Positions 7,354-14,644 of a DNA stretch of 48,906 nt are shown here, in pieces; position 1 is the stretch's first letter, and every line of letters starts with the position of its first letter. This DNA is from DASXRC01 sp036506795. Lineage in GTDB: Bacteria > Actinomycetota > Actinomycetes > Mycobacteriales > Micromonosporaceae. The DNA lies in assembly GCA_036506795.1 (NCBI GenBank), contig DASXRC010000111.1:1-48906 (forward strand), in the 5' to 3' direction. The translations under genes and the position numbers were made by a program. The notes under the pieces were generated by a model that worked only from the letters and a program-made list of their open reading frames with translations, did no database searches and was not told the origin of the DNA.

Positions 7354-8274
7354 TCAGGACACTACGCGCAGTGCCGCGGGCTCGCTGGTGAACCGGACCT
7401 TGTCCCGTTCGCCCAGGTAGTCGCCGTCCAGCTGGTACGCGAGCGGCCGCGCCGCGCGCAACGTGAACTCGTCGACGTCGTGCAGCCGAAGGACCTGCCG
7501 ACCCCGGGGATCGGGCCGGCGCGACAGGATCTGCAGTGCCGTCCGCGCGGTGCTGGGCACGTGCAGCGCGCGCAGCGCCATGACGTCCAGACCCAGGTCG
7601 AAGGAGGCATCGGGGTTGGGGCTGATCGGTCGTTCGCCCAGGTACGTCCACGGCGCCGTGTTCTGGATGATCACGGTTGCGAGCTCGCCCTCGGGCGGCT
7701 CGCCGGGCCGCTCCAGCGTGATGGCCGGATGCCTGCGGTCTGACCCGAGGAAGTACTGAGCGACGGTCGATCGGATGTACAGCGCCGGTGTCGACACGCG
7801 CCCGCGGAGCCGGGCACGCTCGACGCGGTGTACGACCGCGGCATCCAGCCCGAGGCCGGCGCAGAACGTGAAGTACCGGTCGTCCGCGAGCCCCAGCCCG
7901 ATCGTGCGGCTCCGGCCCTCGCGCAGCGCCTCGAGGATGATTCCCGTGCCCTCGGCCCAGTCGCCGGGGAGCCCGAGCGCGCGGGCGAACACGTTCGTCG
8001 AACCGCCCGGCACGGCCGCCAGCGCCGGCCGGCGGTCGGCGGGAACGGCCATGACCCCGTTGACCGCCTCGTTGATCGTCCCGTCTCCGCCGAGGGTCAC
8101 GACCAGGTCCGCGCCGCGCTCGGCGGCCTCACGGGCCAGGGCCATCGCGTGCCCGCGCCGCCGGGTGTAGGCGACCTCCAGGTCGACCTCGCTACGCAGC
8201 GCGCGCACAAGGACGTCCCGGCCGCGTTCGCTGGTGGTGGTGGCGTTGGGGTTGACCACCAAAAGGGCGCGCAT
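7354..8274 (-). CDS. Diacylglycerol/lipid kinase family protein
   Basis: A 306-residue protein of the DAGK catalytic-domain family. It has the family fingerprint VVNPNATTTS at the N-terminus and the nucleotide-binding GGDGTINEAVNG (62-73), then PGGSTNVFARALG. Such enzymes phosphorylate diacylglycerol or a related lipid, or sphingoid-like substrates, with ATP at the inner membrane face. The ATG at 8274 was chosen because MRALLVVNP is the standard beginning; a longer upstream frame is not supported. It is transcribed toward whiB, from which it is separated by the 388-base regulatory region. The lipid substrate is not predictable. Confidence 0.85.
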   Translation of the reverse strand: MRALLVVNPNATTTSERGRDVLVRALRSEVDLEVAYTRRRGHAMALAREAAERGADLVVTLGGDGTINEAVNGVMAVPADRRPALAAVPGGSTNVFARALGLPGDWAEGTGIILEALREGRSRTIGLGLADDRYFTFCAGLGLDAAVVHRVERARLRGRVSTPALYIRSTVAQYFLGSDRRHPAITLERPGEPPEGELATVIIQNTAPWTYLGERPISPNPDASFDLGLDVMALRALHVPSTARTALQILSRRPDPRGRQVLRLHDVDEFTLRAARPLAYQLDGDYLGERDKVRFTSEPAALRVVS

Positions 8275-8313
8275 GGCCGGCACTGTACCGGGCCGGGCCT
8301 CGGCGTACGCAGG

Positions 8314-8319
8314 TATGGT
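8314..8319 (+). promoter_or_regulatory. -10 box (TATGGT), leaderless start at 8328
   Basis: TATGGT is followed by 8 nt and then GTG 8328. There is no Shine-Dalgarno sequence. Confidence 0.5.
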
Positions 8320-8327
8320 TTGTGCCC

Positions 8328-8741
8328 GTGACCATCGGGAGAACCGCGGGGCCGGCCCCGGCCCCGCTGCGGTGGGCAATCTGGCTGCTGATCATCGAGG
8401 CGGTCGGCCTCGGAGTCGTCGGCGCGTTCCTCGTGTACGAGGACCTCACCGCGGAGGCGACGGAGCTCGGCGCGGCGCTCGCGGTGACGGCGTTCGCGTT
8501 CGCGGCCGCCGCCGCCCTCGCGCTGCTCGCCAGGGCGCTCTGGCAGCGCCGGGGAGGGGCCCGGGGCCCTGCCGTTGCCCTCCAACTCTTCCTGCTTCCG
8601 ATCGGTTACTACATGATCCAGGGCGGGGTCGGCTGGCTCGGCTTCCCGGTGATCGTGCTGGGCCTGGTCGGCTGCGGCCTCCTCGTGACACCGTCGACGA
8701 CGCGGGCCCTCGGTTTGACCGACCGGAATCGCACGAGCTGA
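8328..8741 (+). CDS. Small integral membrane protein
   Basis: A 137-residue protein with four hydrophobic segments: about 17-35, 45-63, 80-98 and 100-118. No catalytic motif is visible. It starts at GTG 8328 behind a leaderless-type -10 box; an in-frame GTG lies at 8322. It is divergent from the DAG kinase gene with a 53-bp gap. Similar small membrane proteins occur next to whiB1 and the DAG kinase gene in related bacteria, so this is probably a conserved neighbourhood member of unknown function. Confidence 0.72.
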   Translation: MTIGRTAGPAPAPLRWAIWLLIIEAVGLGVVGAFLVYEDLTAEATELGAALAVTAFAFAAAAALALLARALWQRRGGARGPAVALQLFLLPIGYYMIQGGVGWLGFPVIVLGLVGCGLLVTPSTTRALGLTDRNRTS

Positions 8742-8767
8742 CGACCCGCCTGGCCGGGATTTCACCG

Positions 8768-8773
8768 TAGGCT
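8768..8773 (+). promoter_or_regulatory. -10 box (TAGGCT), leaderless start at 8782
   Basis: TAGGCT is followed by 8 nt and then GTG 8782. Confidence 0.55.
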
Positions 8774-8781
8774 GTGGGTCC

Positions 8782-9492
8782 GTGAGGGTTGAGCAGGCGG
8801 TACGCCCGCCGGCGTACCAGGCACTGGCGGACGACCTCCGCGCCCAGATCACGTCCGGAGCCTTGCTCCCGGGCCAACGCCTCCCGACCGAGCCGCAGCT
8901 GTGCGCCCGCTCCGGGGTCAGCCGCAGCACGGTCCGCGAGGCGCTACGCCTCCTGGCGAGCCAGCACCTCATCGTGACCACCCGGGGCGTCAGCGGCGGC
9001 AGCTTCGTCGCCCATCCCAGCGCGGAACAGCTCGGCGACACCCTGCGGACCGGCGTGAGCCTGATGCTCGCCAGCGCTGTGGTCGACGCGATGGCGCTCA
9101 TCGAGGTCCGCGAGATGCTCGAGGTCCCCGCGGCCGGCCTGGCCGCGCGGCGGCGCACGGACGACGACCTCGACGCGCTGCGCGCCGCGCTCTTCGACCC
9201 GAAAAGAGACCCGGTCACCCGTATGGTCGACGCCCACCGGGAGTTCCACGCCGCGCTCGGCGCGGCGACCGGCAACCCGCTGTATGAGTTGCTCACCCGG
9301 CCCCTGTACCAGGTCGCGAACGGACCGGAGCTAGCCGAGCCGCTGCCACGGAGCTTCTGGGTCCGGCTCGACGCCGAGCATCGAGAGCTGCTGCGGTGTA
9401 TCGCGGCGGGGGACGCGGAGGGGGCGGTCGCGGCGGCGCAGATCCATCTGGACAACCTGCGCGCGCTGGACGACGCCGAGGAACGCGCGTGA
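8782..9492 (+). CDS. GntR-family (FadR subfamily) transcriptional regulator
   Basis: A 236-residue repressor-type protein. The N-terminal winged helix (about 10-78) contains LRAQITSGALLPGQRLPTEP and the recognition helix VSRSTVREALRLLAS. The C-terminal all-helical FCD domain (about 95-225) carries metal-ligand-type residues in RMVDAHREFHAALGAATGN and AEHRELLRCIAAGD. FCD regulators sense small organic acids or acyl-CoA. No metabolic gene is clearly co-transcribed, so the effector and targets are unknown. The start is GTG, 8 nt after a TAGGCT box, with no ribosome-binding sequence. Confidence 0.87.
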   Translation: MRVEQAVRPPAYQALADDLRAQITSGALLPGQRLPTEPQLCARSGVSRSTVREALRLLASQHLIVTTRGVSGGSFVAHPSAEQLGDTLRTGVSLMLASAVVDAMALIEVREMLEVPAAGLAARRRTDDDLDALRAALFDPKRDPVTRMVDAHREFHAALGAATGNPLYELLTRPLYQVANGPELAEPLPRSFWVRLDAEHRELLRCIAAGDAEGAVAAAQIHLDNLRALDDAEERA

Positions 9493-9511
9493 GCCCGAGC
9501 CCGTCGCTCCC

Positions 9512-9946
9512 TCAGCCGGCGCCGTGCCGCGGCTCGAGCCGGCGGGTGATCAGGCGGATCGTCGCCCGCCCCCCCACGGCCTCGGCGGACGCCTCGGTTG
9601 TCAGCGCGGTCAGCACCTTCCACGCGAACGACGACGCGGCGGGCAGCCGCGCACCGGCCGTGATGGGTGCCGTGACCTCGACGGTCAGCGCGTTGTCGCT
9701 GACCGCGAACCGGCACGACAGCTCGGCGTCGTCGGTGGCGATCGCCAGCAGCATGGCGCACGCCTCATCCACGGCGATCCGCAGGTCCTCGATCTCGTCG
9801 AGCGCGAAGTGCAGGCGGGCCGCCAGCCCGGCGGTCGCCGTGCGCAGCACGCCGAGGTACCCGACGTCTGCGGGGACGGTCAGCCGCACAATGTCCTCGC
9901 CGACCACCGCATGCGACTCCGCTGTCATCTGACTCACCGGCGCCAT
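9512..9946 (-). CDS. RsbW-like anti-sigma factor (ATP-binding)
   Basis: A 144-residue protein with the GHKL/HATPase fold of serine-kinase anti-sigma factors. It has FALDEIEDLRIAVDEACAMLL (N box region), a short beta-rich core, and SSFAWKVLTALT near 105. Such proteins bind a SigB/SigF-type stress sigma factor and are released by an anti-anti-sigma protein. No sigma factor gene is adjacent; in Streptomyces the comparable locus has one, which is recalled rather than seen. The start could be ATG 9946 or ATG 9928; the former has a G-run immediately upstream. The gene converges on the GntR gene, 19 nt apart. Confidence 0.78.
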   Translation of the reverse strand: MAPVSQMTAESHAVVGEDIVRLTVPADVGYLGVLRTATAGLAARLHFALDEIEDLRIAVDEACAMLLAIATDDAELSCRFAVSDNALTVEVTAPITAGARLPAASSFAWKVLTALTTEASAEAVGGRATIRLITRRLEPRHGAG

Positions 9947-9969
9947 CCCCCCGGCTCGGACTCTAGCGG

Positions 9970-10476
9970 TCACCCGGCCCCGGCGCCTGCCCGCGAGGCG
10001 AGTCTCCTCAGCGCGGGCCCTTCGAGCCGGTAGGGCAGCCACTCGTCCTGGTGACGCGCCCCGATCGCGTCGTAGAACTCGCGCGCGGGATTCCAGTGCA
10101 ATACCCACCAGTCGAGGCGAAGGTATCCGCGTTCGACGCAGATTTCGGCGAGCGTGGCGAGCAGGTCTCGCCCGAGCCCGGCGCCGCGCGCCGCCGGCTG
10201 GACGTAGATGTCCTCCAGGTAGATGCCGTGCTCGCCCTCCCAGGTGGAGAAGTTCAAGAACCAGAGGGCGTACGCCACGGCTCGGTCCGCCGCGTCGACG
10301 CCTACGTGTCCGAACAGCGCGGGGCTGGGGCCGAACAACGCCGCGTGTAACTGCTGCGGGGTGAGGCGGCACCGGTCGGGCGCCCGCTCGTACGCGGCGA
10401 GCTCGTGCACCATGGCGACGACGGCCGGCACGTCCTCGGGACGTGCCGGCCGGATCGCGAAGGGCTGCCTGCTCAC
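9970..10476 (-). CDS. GNAT-family N-acetyltransferase
   Basis: A 168-residue acetyltransferase. The acetyl-CoA loop is seen in YVQPAARGAGLGRDLLATL (about 91-109), with EDIYV on the preceding strand and WNPAREFYDAIGA near 130 as the C-terminal signature. Sequence features such as DWWVLHWNPAREFYDAIGA resemble the spermidine/diamine acetyltransferase (SAT) group, so a polyamine or related amine is a plausible substrate. Specificity cannot be proven here. It starts at GTG 10476, downstream of sodN on the same strand with a 68-nt gap, and may be transcribed separately. Confidence 0.8.
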   Translation of the reverse strand: MSRQPFAIRPARPEDVPAVVAMVHELAAYERAPDRCRLTPQQLHAALFGPSPALFGHVGVDAADRAVAYALWFLNFSTWEGEHGIYLEDIYVQPAARGAGLGRDLLATLAEICVERGYLRLDWWVLHWNPAREFYDAIGARHQDEWLPYRLEGPALRRLASRAGAGAG

Positions 10477-10544
10477 ATCACCATCGGGTTGCGGCCCTGG
10501 TGACCACCACGGAGCTCGACACGCATTCCGATTTGCTCGCTGAT

Positions 10545-10949
10545 CTAAGCCTGCTTGGTTTCCCAGAAAATCTTGGCAATTTCGTCGATCTTCTGCAGCA
10601 GCTCGTCGGCCTTGGCGACGTCGGACGAGCCCTTCGTGCCCGCGGCGCCGGCCAGCTTGGTGGCCTCATTGAAGAGCTGGTGCAGGTTCGGGTACTTCTC
10701 AAAGTGCTGCGGCTTGAAGTAGTCCGTCCACAGCACCCACAAGTGGTGCTTGACCAGCTCGGCACGCTGCTCCTTAATGAACAGGGCACGGGTGCGAAAC
10801 TCCGGGTCGGTGTTGGCCGCGTACTTCTCGTCGATCCCCTTGATCGACTCAGCCTCGATCCGGGCCTGAGCCGGGTCGTAGACGCCGCAGGGCAAGTCGC
10901 AGTGTGCGTGGACAACTGTGCGCGGCGCGAGCATGCGCGGAAGTCGCAT
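10545..10949 (-). CDS. sodN: Nickel superoxide dismutase
   Basis: A 134-residue preprotein. The 15-residue leader MRLPRMLAPRTVVHA is followed by HCDLPCGVYDP, the nickel hook: after cleavage His1, Cys2 and Cys6 ligate nickel and dismutate superoxide to oxygen and peroxide. The rest is the four-helix body (KHHLWVLWTDYFKPQHF). ATG 10949 has GGAGGG 7-8 nt upstream. The processing protease gene sodX is divergent, 83 bp away. In Streptomyces sodN is switched on by nickel and Fe-SOD off through Nur; no Nur box was identified in the short intergenic region. Confidence 0.96.
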   Translation of the reverse strand: MRLPRMLAPRTVVHAHCDLPCGVYDPAQARIEAESIKGIDEKYAANTDPEFRTRALFIKEQRAELVKHHLWVLWTDYFKPQHFEKYPNLHQLFNEATKLAGAAGTKGSSDVAKADELLQKIDEIAKIFWETKQA

Positions 10950-11032
10950 TGGGACCCTCCAGAACGGTTTGCGATGATCCTCGAAGGTCGACCCTACTCC
11001 TGGCGAGGGGGTCCGGCAGCGAGAGGTGAATT

Positions 11033-11335
11033 GTGCGGCTGCCGTTCTACGCGGTGCTCGTGAAGGGTCCCTCGATGGCGCCCACGCTGCGGGCCGGCGA
11101 CGCCGTGCTGGTGCGCCGCGGCGGGCGCGCGGTCCGGGCCGGTGACGTGGTGATCGCACGCTTCCGCGCCCGCCCAGACCTGCTCGTCGTCAAGCGTGCG
11201 GTCCGCGCCACGGAGGGCGGTTGGTGGGTACGCGGTGACAACGGCCTCGCCACCGACGACTCGCGGGCGTACGGCGTTGCCGATGTCGTCGGGCGGGCGG
11301 TGGTGCGGTACTGGCCCCGCCCCGGACGGCTCTGA
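11033..11335 (+). CDS. sodX: Nickel-SOD maturation protease SodX
   Basis: A 100-residue S26-family (signal-peptidase-like) serine protease. The nucleophile is Ser14 in GPSMAPTL and the general-base lysine is Lys54 in LLVVKRAV; GDNGLATDDSRAYG is the conserved third box. It removes the leader of SodN so that His1 becomes the N-terminus and nickel can bind. It lacks the N-terminal membrane anchor of true signal peptidases, which fits cytoplasmic action. GTG 11033 follows GAGAGG by 6 nt. The divergent arrangement with sodN is standard. Confidence 0.94.
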   Translation: MRLPFYAVLVKGPSMAPTLRAGDAVLVRRGGRAVRAGDVVIARFRARPDLLVVKRAVRATEGGWWVRGDNGLATDDSRAYGVADVVGRAVVRYWPRPGRL

Positions 11336-11365
11336 GCCGCCCCACCTCGAAGTAGATCTTGGTGT

Positions 11366-11371
11366 TATGCT
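11366..11371 (+). promoter_or_regulatory. Candidate -10 box of the malic enzyme gene
   Basis: TATGCT, giving an approximately 57-nt leader with GGAG before ATG 11435. AGATCTTGG (11354-11362), a 9-base match to the repeat arm at 25761, lies just upstream. No good -35 is seen. Confidence 0.35.
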
Positions 11372-11434
11372 CCGCGGAAGGCCCGGGAGACCCCCGCACC
11401 GCATTCCGTCCGCGCCAGTCCCTGGAGTCTTCCG

Positions 11435-12610
11435 ATGGCATCATCCACTGTGGATCAGACCGACCCCGTCTTCGCGCTGCACCGCGGCGGCAAGATGGCC
11501 GTGGCGTCGACCGTCCCGCTGACCAGCCGGGAGGACCTCAGTTTGGCGTACACCCCGGGGGTCGCTCGGGTGTGCGAGGCCATCGCGGCGGATCCAACGC
11601 TCGCCGACTCGTACACCTGGGTCTCGCACGTGGTTGCGGTGGTGACCGACGGCTCGGCGGTGCTCGGGTTGGGCAACATCGGAGCCCGGGCCGCGATGCC
11701 GGTCATGGAGGGCAAGGCGATCCTGTTCAAGCAGTTCGGCGGCGTGGATGCGGTCCCGATTTGCCTCGACACGCAGGACGTCGACCAGATCGTGGCGGCG
11801 GTGACCGCGCTGGCACCGTCGTTCGGTGGCATCAACCTCGAGGACATCAGCGCGCCGCGGTGCTTCGAGATCGAGCGCCGGCTCGATGACGCGCTGCCGA
11901 TACCGGTGTTCCACGACGACCAGCACGGCACGGCGATCGTCGTGCTCGCCGCGCTGCGCAACGCCGCGGCGCTGCTCGATCGCAAGCTCGGTGACCTCCG
12001 GGTGGTCGTCAACGGGGCGGGCGCGGCCGGCATCGCCGTGACCAAGATGCTGATCGCGGGCGGCGTCGACGCCGGACGCACGGTCGTGTGCGACTCGCGC
12101 GGCATCATCCACGCTGGACGGACCGACCTGACCGCGCCGAAGGCCGAACTGGCCGCGCTGACCGGGACCCGACGGGTGGACGGGTCGGTCGCCGACGCGC
12201 TCGTCGGCGCGGACGTGCTGATCGGGGTCTCCGGCGGCAGCATCGACGAGTCGGCGGTCGCCGGCATGGCACCGCGGGGCATCGTGTTCGCCCTCGCCAA
12301 CCCGGTGCCCGAGGTGCATCCGGACGTCGCGTCGCGGTACGCCGCGGTGGCGGCCACCGGCCGGAGCGACTTTCCCAACCAGATCAACAACGTGCTCGCG
12401 TTTCCCGGCGTGTTCCGCGGCGCGCTCGACGCCCGGGCCACCCGGATCACCGAGGGCATGAAGGTCGCCGCCGCGGACGCCATCGCGGGGGTGGTCGCCG
12501 AGGCGCTGACGGCGGACGCGATCGTGCCCAGCCCGCTGGATCCACGCGTGGCCCCAGCCGTCGCGGCGGCCGTCGCGGCGGCCGCCCGCCGGGATGGTGT
12601 CGTGCGCTGA
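11435..12610 (+). CDS. NAD(P)-dependent malic enzyme
   Basis: A 391-residue enzyme that decarboxylates malate to pyruvate and reduces NAD(P). The N-terminal malic domain contains LAYTPGVARVCEAI (catalytic Tyr39), GKAILFKQFGGVDAVPI (catalytic Lys) and the metal-binding NLEDISAPRCFEIE and FHDDQHGTA. The C-terminal NAD domain has VVNGAGAAGIAV. The length fits the short bacterial type without the phosphotransacetylase extension. Start ATG has GGAG about 9 nt upstream. It sits with pyruvate/acetyl-CoA genes (pta-ackA) and kgd, consistent with central carbon metabolism. Cofactor preference cannot be read with certainty. Confidence 0.93.
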   Translation: MASSTVDQTDPVFALHRGGKMAVASTVPLTSREDLSLAYTPGVARVCEAIAADPTLADSYTWVSHVVAVVTDGSAVLGLGNIGARAAMPVMEGKAILFKQFGGVDAVPICLDTQDVDQIVAAVTALAPSFGGINLEDISAPRCFEIERRLDDALPIPVFHDDQHGTAIVVLAALRNAAALLDRKLGDLRVVVNGAGAAGIAVTKMLIAGGVDAGRTVVCDSRGIIHAGRTDLTAPKAELAALTGTRRVDGSVADALVGADVLIGVSGGSIDESAVAGMAPRGIVFALANPVPEVHPDVASRYAAVAATGRSDFPNQINNVLAFPGVFRGALDARATRITEGMKVAAADAIAGVVAEALTADAIVPSPLDPRVAPAVAAAVAAAARRDGVVR

Positions 12611-12626
12611 CCGCGGCGGGAAGCGA

Positions 12627-12632
12627 TAGCGT
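12627..12632 (+). promoter_or_regulatory. -10 box (TAGCGT), leaderless start at 12639
   Basis: TAGCGT is followed by 6 nt and then ATG 12639. Confidence 0.55.
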
Positions 12633-12638
12633 CGCGGC

Positions 12639-13592
12639 ATGCGTGCCGCATTCGCCTCCGCCATCAACCCGACCGACCCGCTCGCCGGCCTGACCGTCGG
12701 CGATGCCCCCGAGCCGCCGCACCCCGACGACGACTGGGTCACGGTCGACATACGGGCCAGCGCGCTCAACCACCACGATCTGTGGTCGCTGCGCGGAGTG
12801 GGCCTCACCGAGGAGCAGCTGCCGATGGTGCTCGGCTGCGACGCGGCGGGTGTCGACCCCGACGGCAACGAGGTGGTCGTGCACGCCGTGATACCCGACA
12901 AGTCAGACCCGCGCGGCTTCACGCTCCTCTCTGAGAAGCACCCCGGCACGATCGCCGAGCGGGTCGCCGTGCCGCGGGGGAACCTTGTCCCCAAGCCGAC
13001 CGCGGTCTCCTTCATCGACGCGGCCTGCCTGCCGACCGCGTGGCTCACGGCGTACCACATGCTGACCTCGCGTGGCCGGGTGGCCGAGGGGGAGGCAGTG
13101 CTCGTGCAGGGCGCGGGCGGTGGCGTCGCCACCGCGGCCGTCGTGCTCGCGCACGCCCTGGGCAAGCGGGTGTACGCCACGAGCCGTGACCCGGGCAAGC
13201 GTGCGCGCATCGCGGCGCTCGGCGCCACGGCGGTCGAGCCTGGCGCCCGGCTCCCCGAGCGCGTGGACGTCGTGATCGAGACGGTCGGGCCGGCGACGTT
13301 CGACCACTCGATGAAGTGCGCCGGGCAGGGCGCGCGCATCGTGGTGTCCGGCGCCACGACCGGCGCCGAGGCGCCACTCAACCTGCGCCGCGTCTTCGCG
13401 TTCCAGCTGGAGATCCTCGGCTCGTCGATGGGCACGGCGAGCGAGCTGGCGGAGCTGCTCGAGCTGTGCGCGAACGGAGTGGTGCGGCCGATCGTGGACC
13501 GCGTCTACGGCTTCTCGGAGGTGCGGAACGCGTTCGAACGGCTAGCTGCGGGGGACGTGTTCGGCAAGGTGGTGCTGGACCACAGCCGCTGA
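12639..13592 (+). CDS. Zinc-binding-type (MDR) alcohol dehydrogenase/quinone reductase-like protein
   Basis: A 317-residue medium-chain dehydrogenase. The N-terminal GroES-like half has ALNHHDLWSLRGVG and LGCDAAG; the Rossmann half has VQGAGGGVATAAVVLAHALG (about 147-166) and the conserved SRDPGKRARIAALGA. The usual zinc-binding cysteines are not evident, so quinone-oxidoreductase-type NADPH chemistry is likelier than alcohol oxidation. The substrate is unknown. It begins leaderless behind TAGCGT and ends 4 bp before the convergent hydrolase gene. Confidence 0.83.
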   Translation: MRAAFASAINPTDPLAGLTVGDAPEPPHPDDDWVTVDIRASALNHHDLWSLRGVGLTEEQLPMVLGCDAAGVDPDGNEVVVHAVIPDKSDPRGFTLLSEKHPGTIAERVAVPRGNLVPKPTAVSFIDAACLPTAWLTAYHMLTSRGRVAEGEAVLVQGAGGGVATAAVVLAHALGKRVYATSRDPGKRARIAALGATAVEPGARLPERVDVVIETVGPATFDHSMKCAGQGARIVVSGATTGAEAPLNLRRVFAFQLEILGSSMGTASELAELLELCANGVVRPIVDRVYGFSEVRNAFERLAAGDVFGKVVLDHSR

Positions 13593-13596
13593 GCCG

Positions 13597-14622
13597 CTAC
13601 AGGCGGTTCGCGAGGGTGCCGGCGCGTGCGGCGTCGCGTCCCAGCCGCGCCTTGGCGGTGGCGTCGCCGTACAGCGCCCACCGCAGAAAGTCCGTCGTGG
13701 TCGCCGCCACGGCGCGGAATGCCGGCGCGTCGGGCCGCAGGTAGGGGTCGATGTGGCCCTCTCGGGGCATCGTGAGGAATGCCTTGGGCCACGGCGCGCG
13801 GGCGTACGCGGCCCGGGCGAGCCCGTACGGCGTGACTTGATCTGCTTCGCCATGCACGAACAGCAGCGGCGCGGCTCGGCCGGTGAACGAGTCGCCCACC
13901 CCGACCGCGTTGCCGGCCAGCACGACCCCCGCGACCAGCCGCTCGTCGCGACCGGCGGTGAAGAGACCGACCGTGGTGATTGCGCCGGCCGAATGCCCGC
14001 CCGCCGCGACCCGATCGCGCCGCAGATGCCCACGCAGCGGGTCGCCGGCGGCACCGTCGAGGGCGAGCACCTTGCCGAGCGCGTACGACGCGTCCGCCGG
14101 CTGGTTGATCACATCCAGCACGTCGAAGCGGGCGACGCCGCGGCTGGTGTGCGGGTACGCCGGCGCGACCACGACGAGTCCGGCCGCCGCCCACCGGGTC
14201 AGCAGCGCCCGGTAGTCACCCGGCAGGCCGGTCAGGCCGTGGCTGAAGATCACGACCGGGAACCGGCCGCTGGCCACCGGCGGTCCACCGCGTGGCGCGC
14301 CACCGGCGCGGCCGGTTGCCGGGTACCAGATCGTGGTCTGCATCGGGCGAGTCCCGCCCCGGTTGACCGAGATCTCGCGGGACCCGACTGCGTACGCGCT
14401 CGCCGGCGCGACGCTCGGCGCGCCCGGTGCCGCGTCGCTCGCGTGGGCGGCCACGCCCGGCGCCGTGCCGAGCCCGGCCCGCGGTGTAGGTGCCGTCGCC
14501 CGCTGGGGTGCGCCACAGCCGGCCAGCCCGGCGGCGCCGAGGACGGCCGCGGCGAGGGCGGGCGCGACGAGGGCGGGCGCGACGCGGCGTGCGAGCAGCG
14601 CGTTCGCGAAGCGGCGGGGCAT
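13597..14622 (-). CDS. Lipoprotein alpha/beta hydrolase
   Basis: A 341-residue secreted hydrolase. A signal sequence ends in the lipobox LAGC with Cys36, so it should be anchored outside the membrane. After an Ala/Pro/Thr-rich linker (37-80) comes the alpha/beta-hydrolase fold: FSHGLTGLPGDYR (oxyanion hole), the nucleophile Ser in AAGGHSAGAITT, FVHGEADQVTPY (acid) and REGHIDPY (His). It resembles PAF-acetylhydrolase/dienelactone-hydrolase-like lipases. The substrate is unknown. ATG 14622 gives the proper signal peptide; the longer open frame upstream does not. Confidence 0.83.
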   Translation of the reverse strand: MPRRFANALLARRVAPALVAPALAAAVLGAAGLAGCGAPQRATAPTPRAGLGTAPGVAAHASDAAPGAPSVAPASAYAVGSREISVNRGGTRPMQTTIWYPATGRAGGAPRGGPPVASGRFPVVIFSHGLTGLPGDYRALLTRWAAAGLVVVAPAYPHTSRGVARFDVLDVINQPADASYALGKVLALDGAAGDPLRGHLRRDRVAAGGHSAGAITTVGLFTAGRDERLVAGVVLAGNAVGVGDSFTGRAAPLLFVHGEADQVTPYGLARAAYARAPWPKAFLTMPREGHIDPYLRPDAPAFRAVAATTTDFLRWALYGDATAKARLGRDAARAGTLANRL

Positions 14623-14644
14623 GCGGACGATTGTGACCGGCCAG

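Noticed and set aside
10480..10544. A terminator between sodN and the acetyltransferase gene
   Set aside because: Only a 5-bp dyad (TGGTG / CACCA) is seen, without a U-run.
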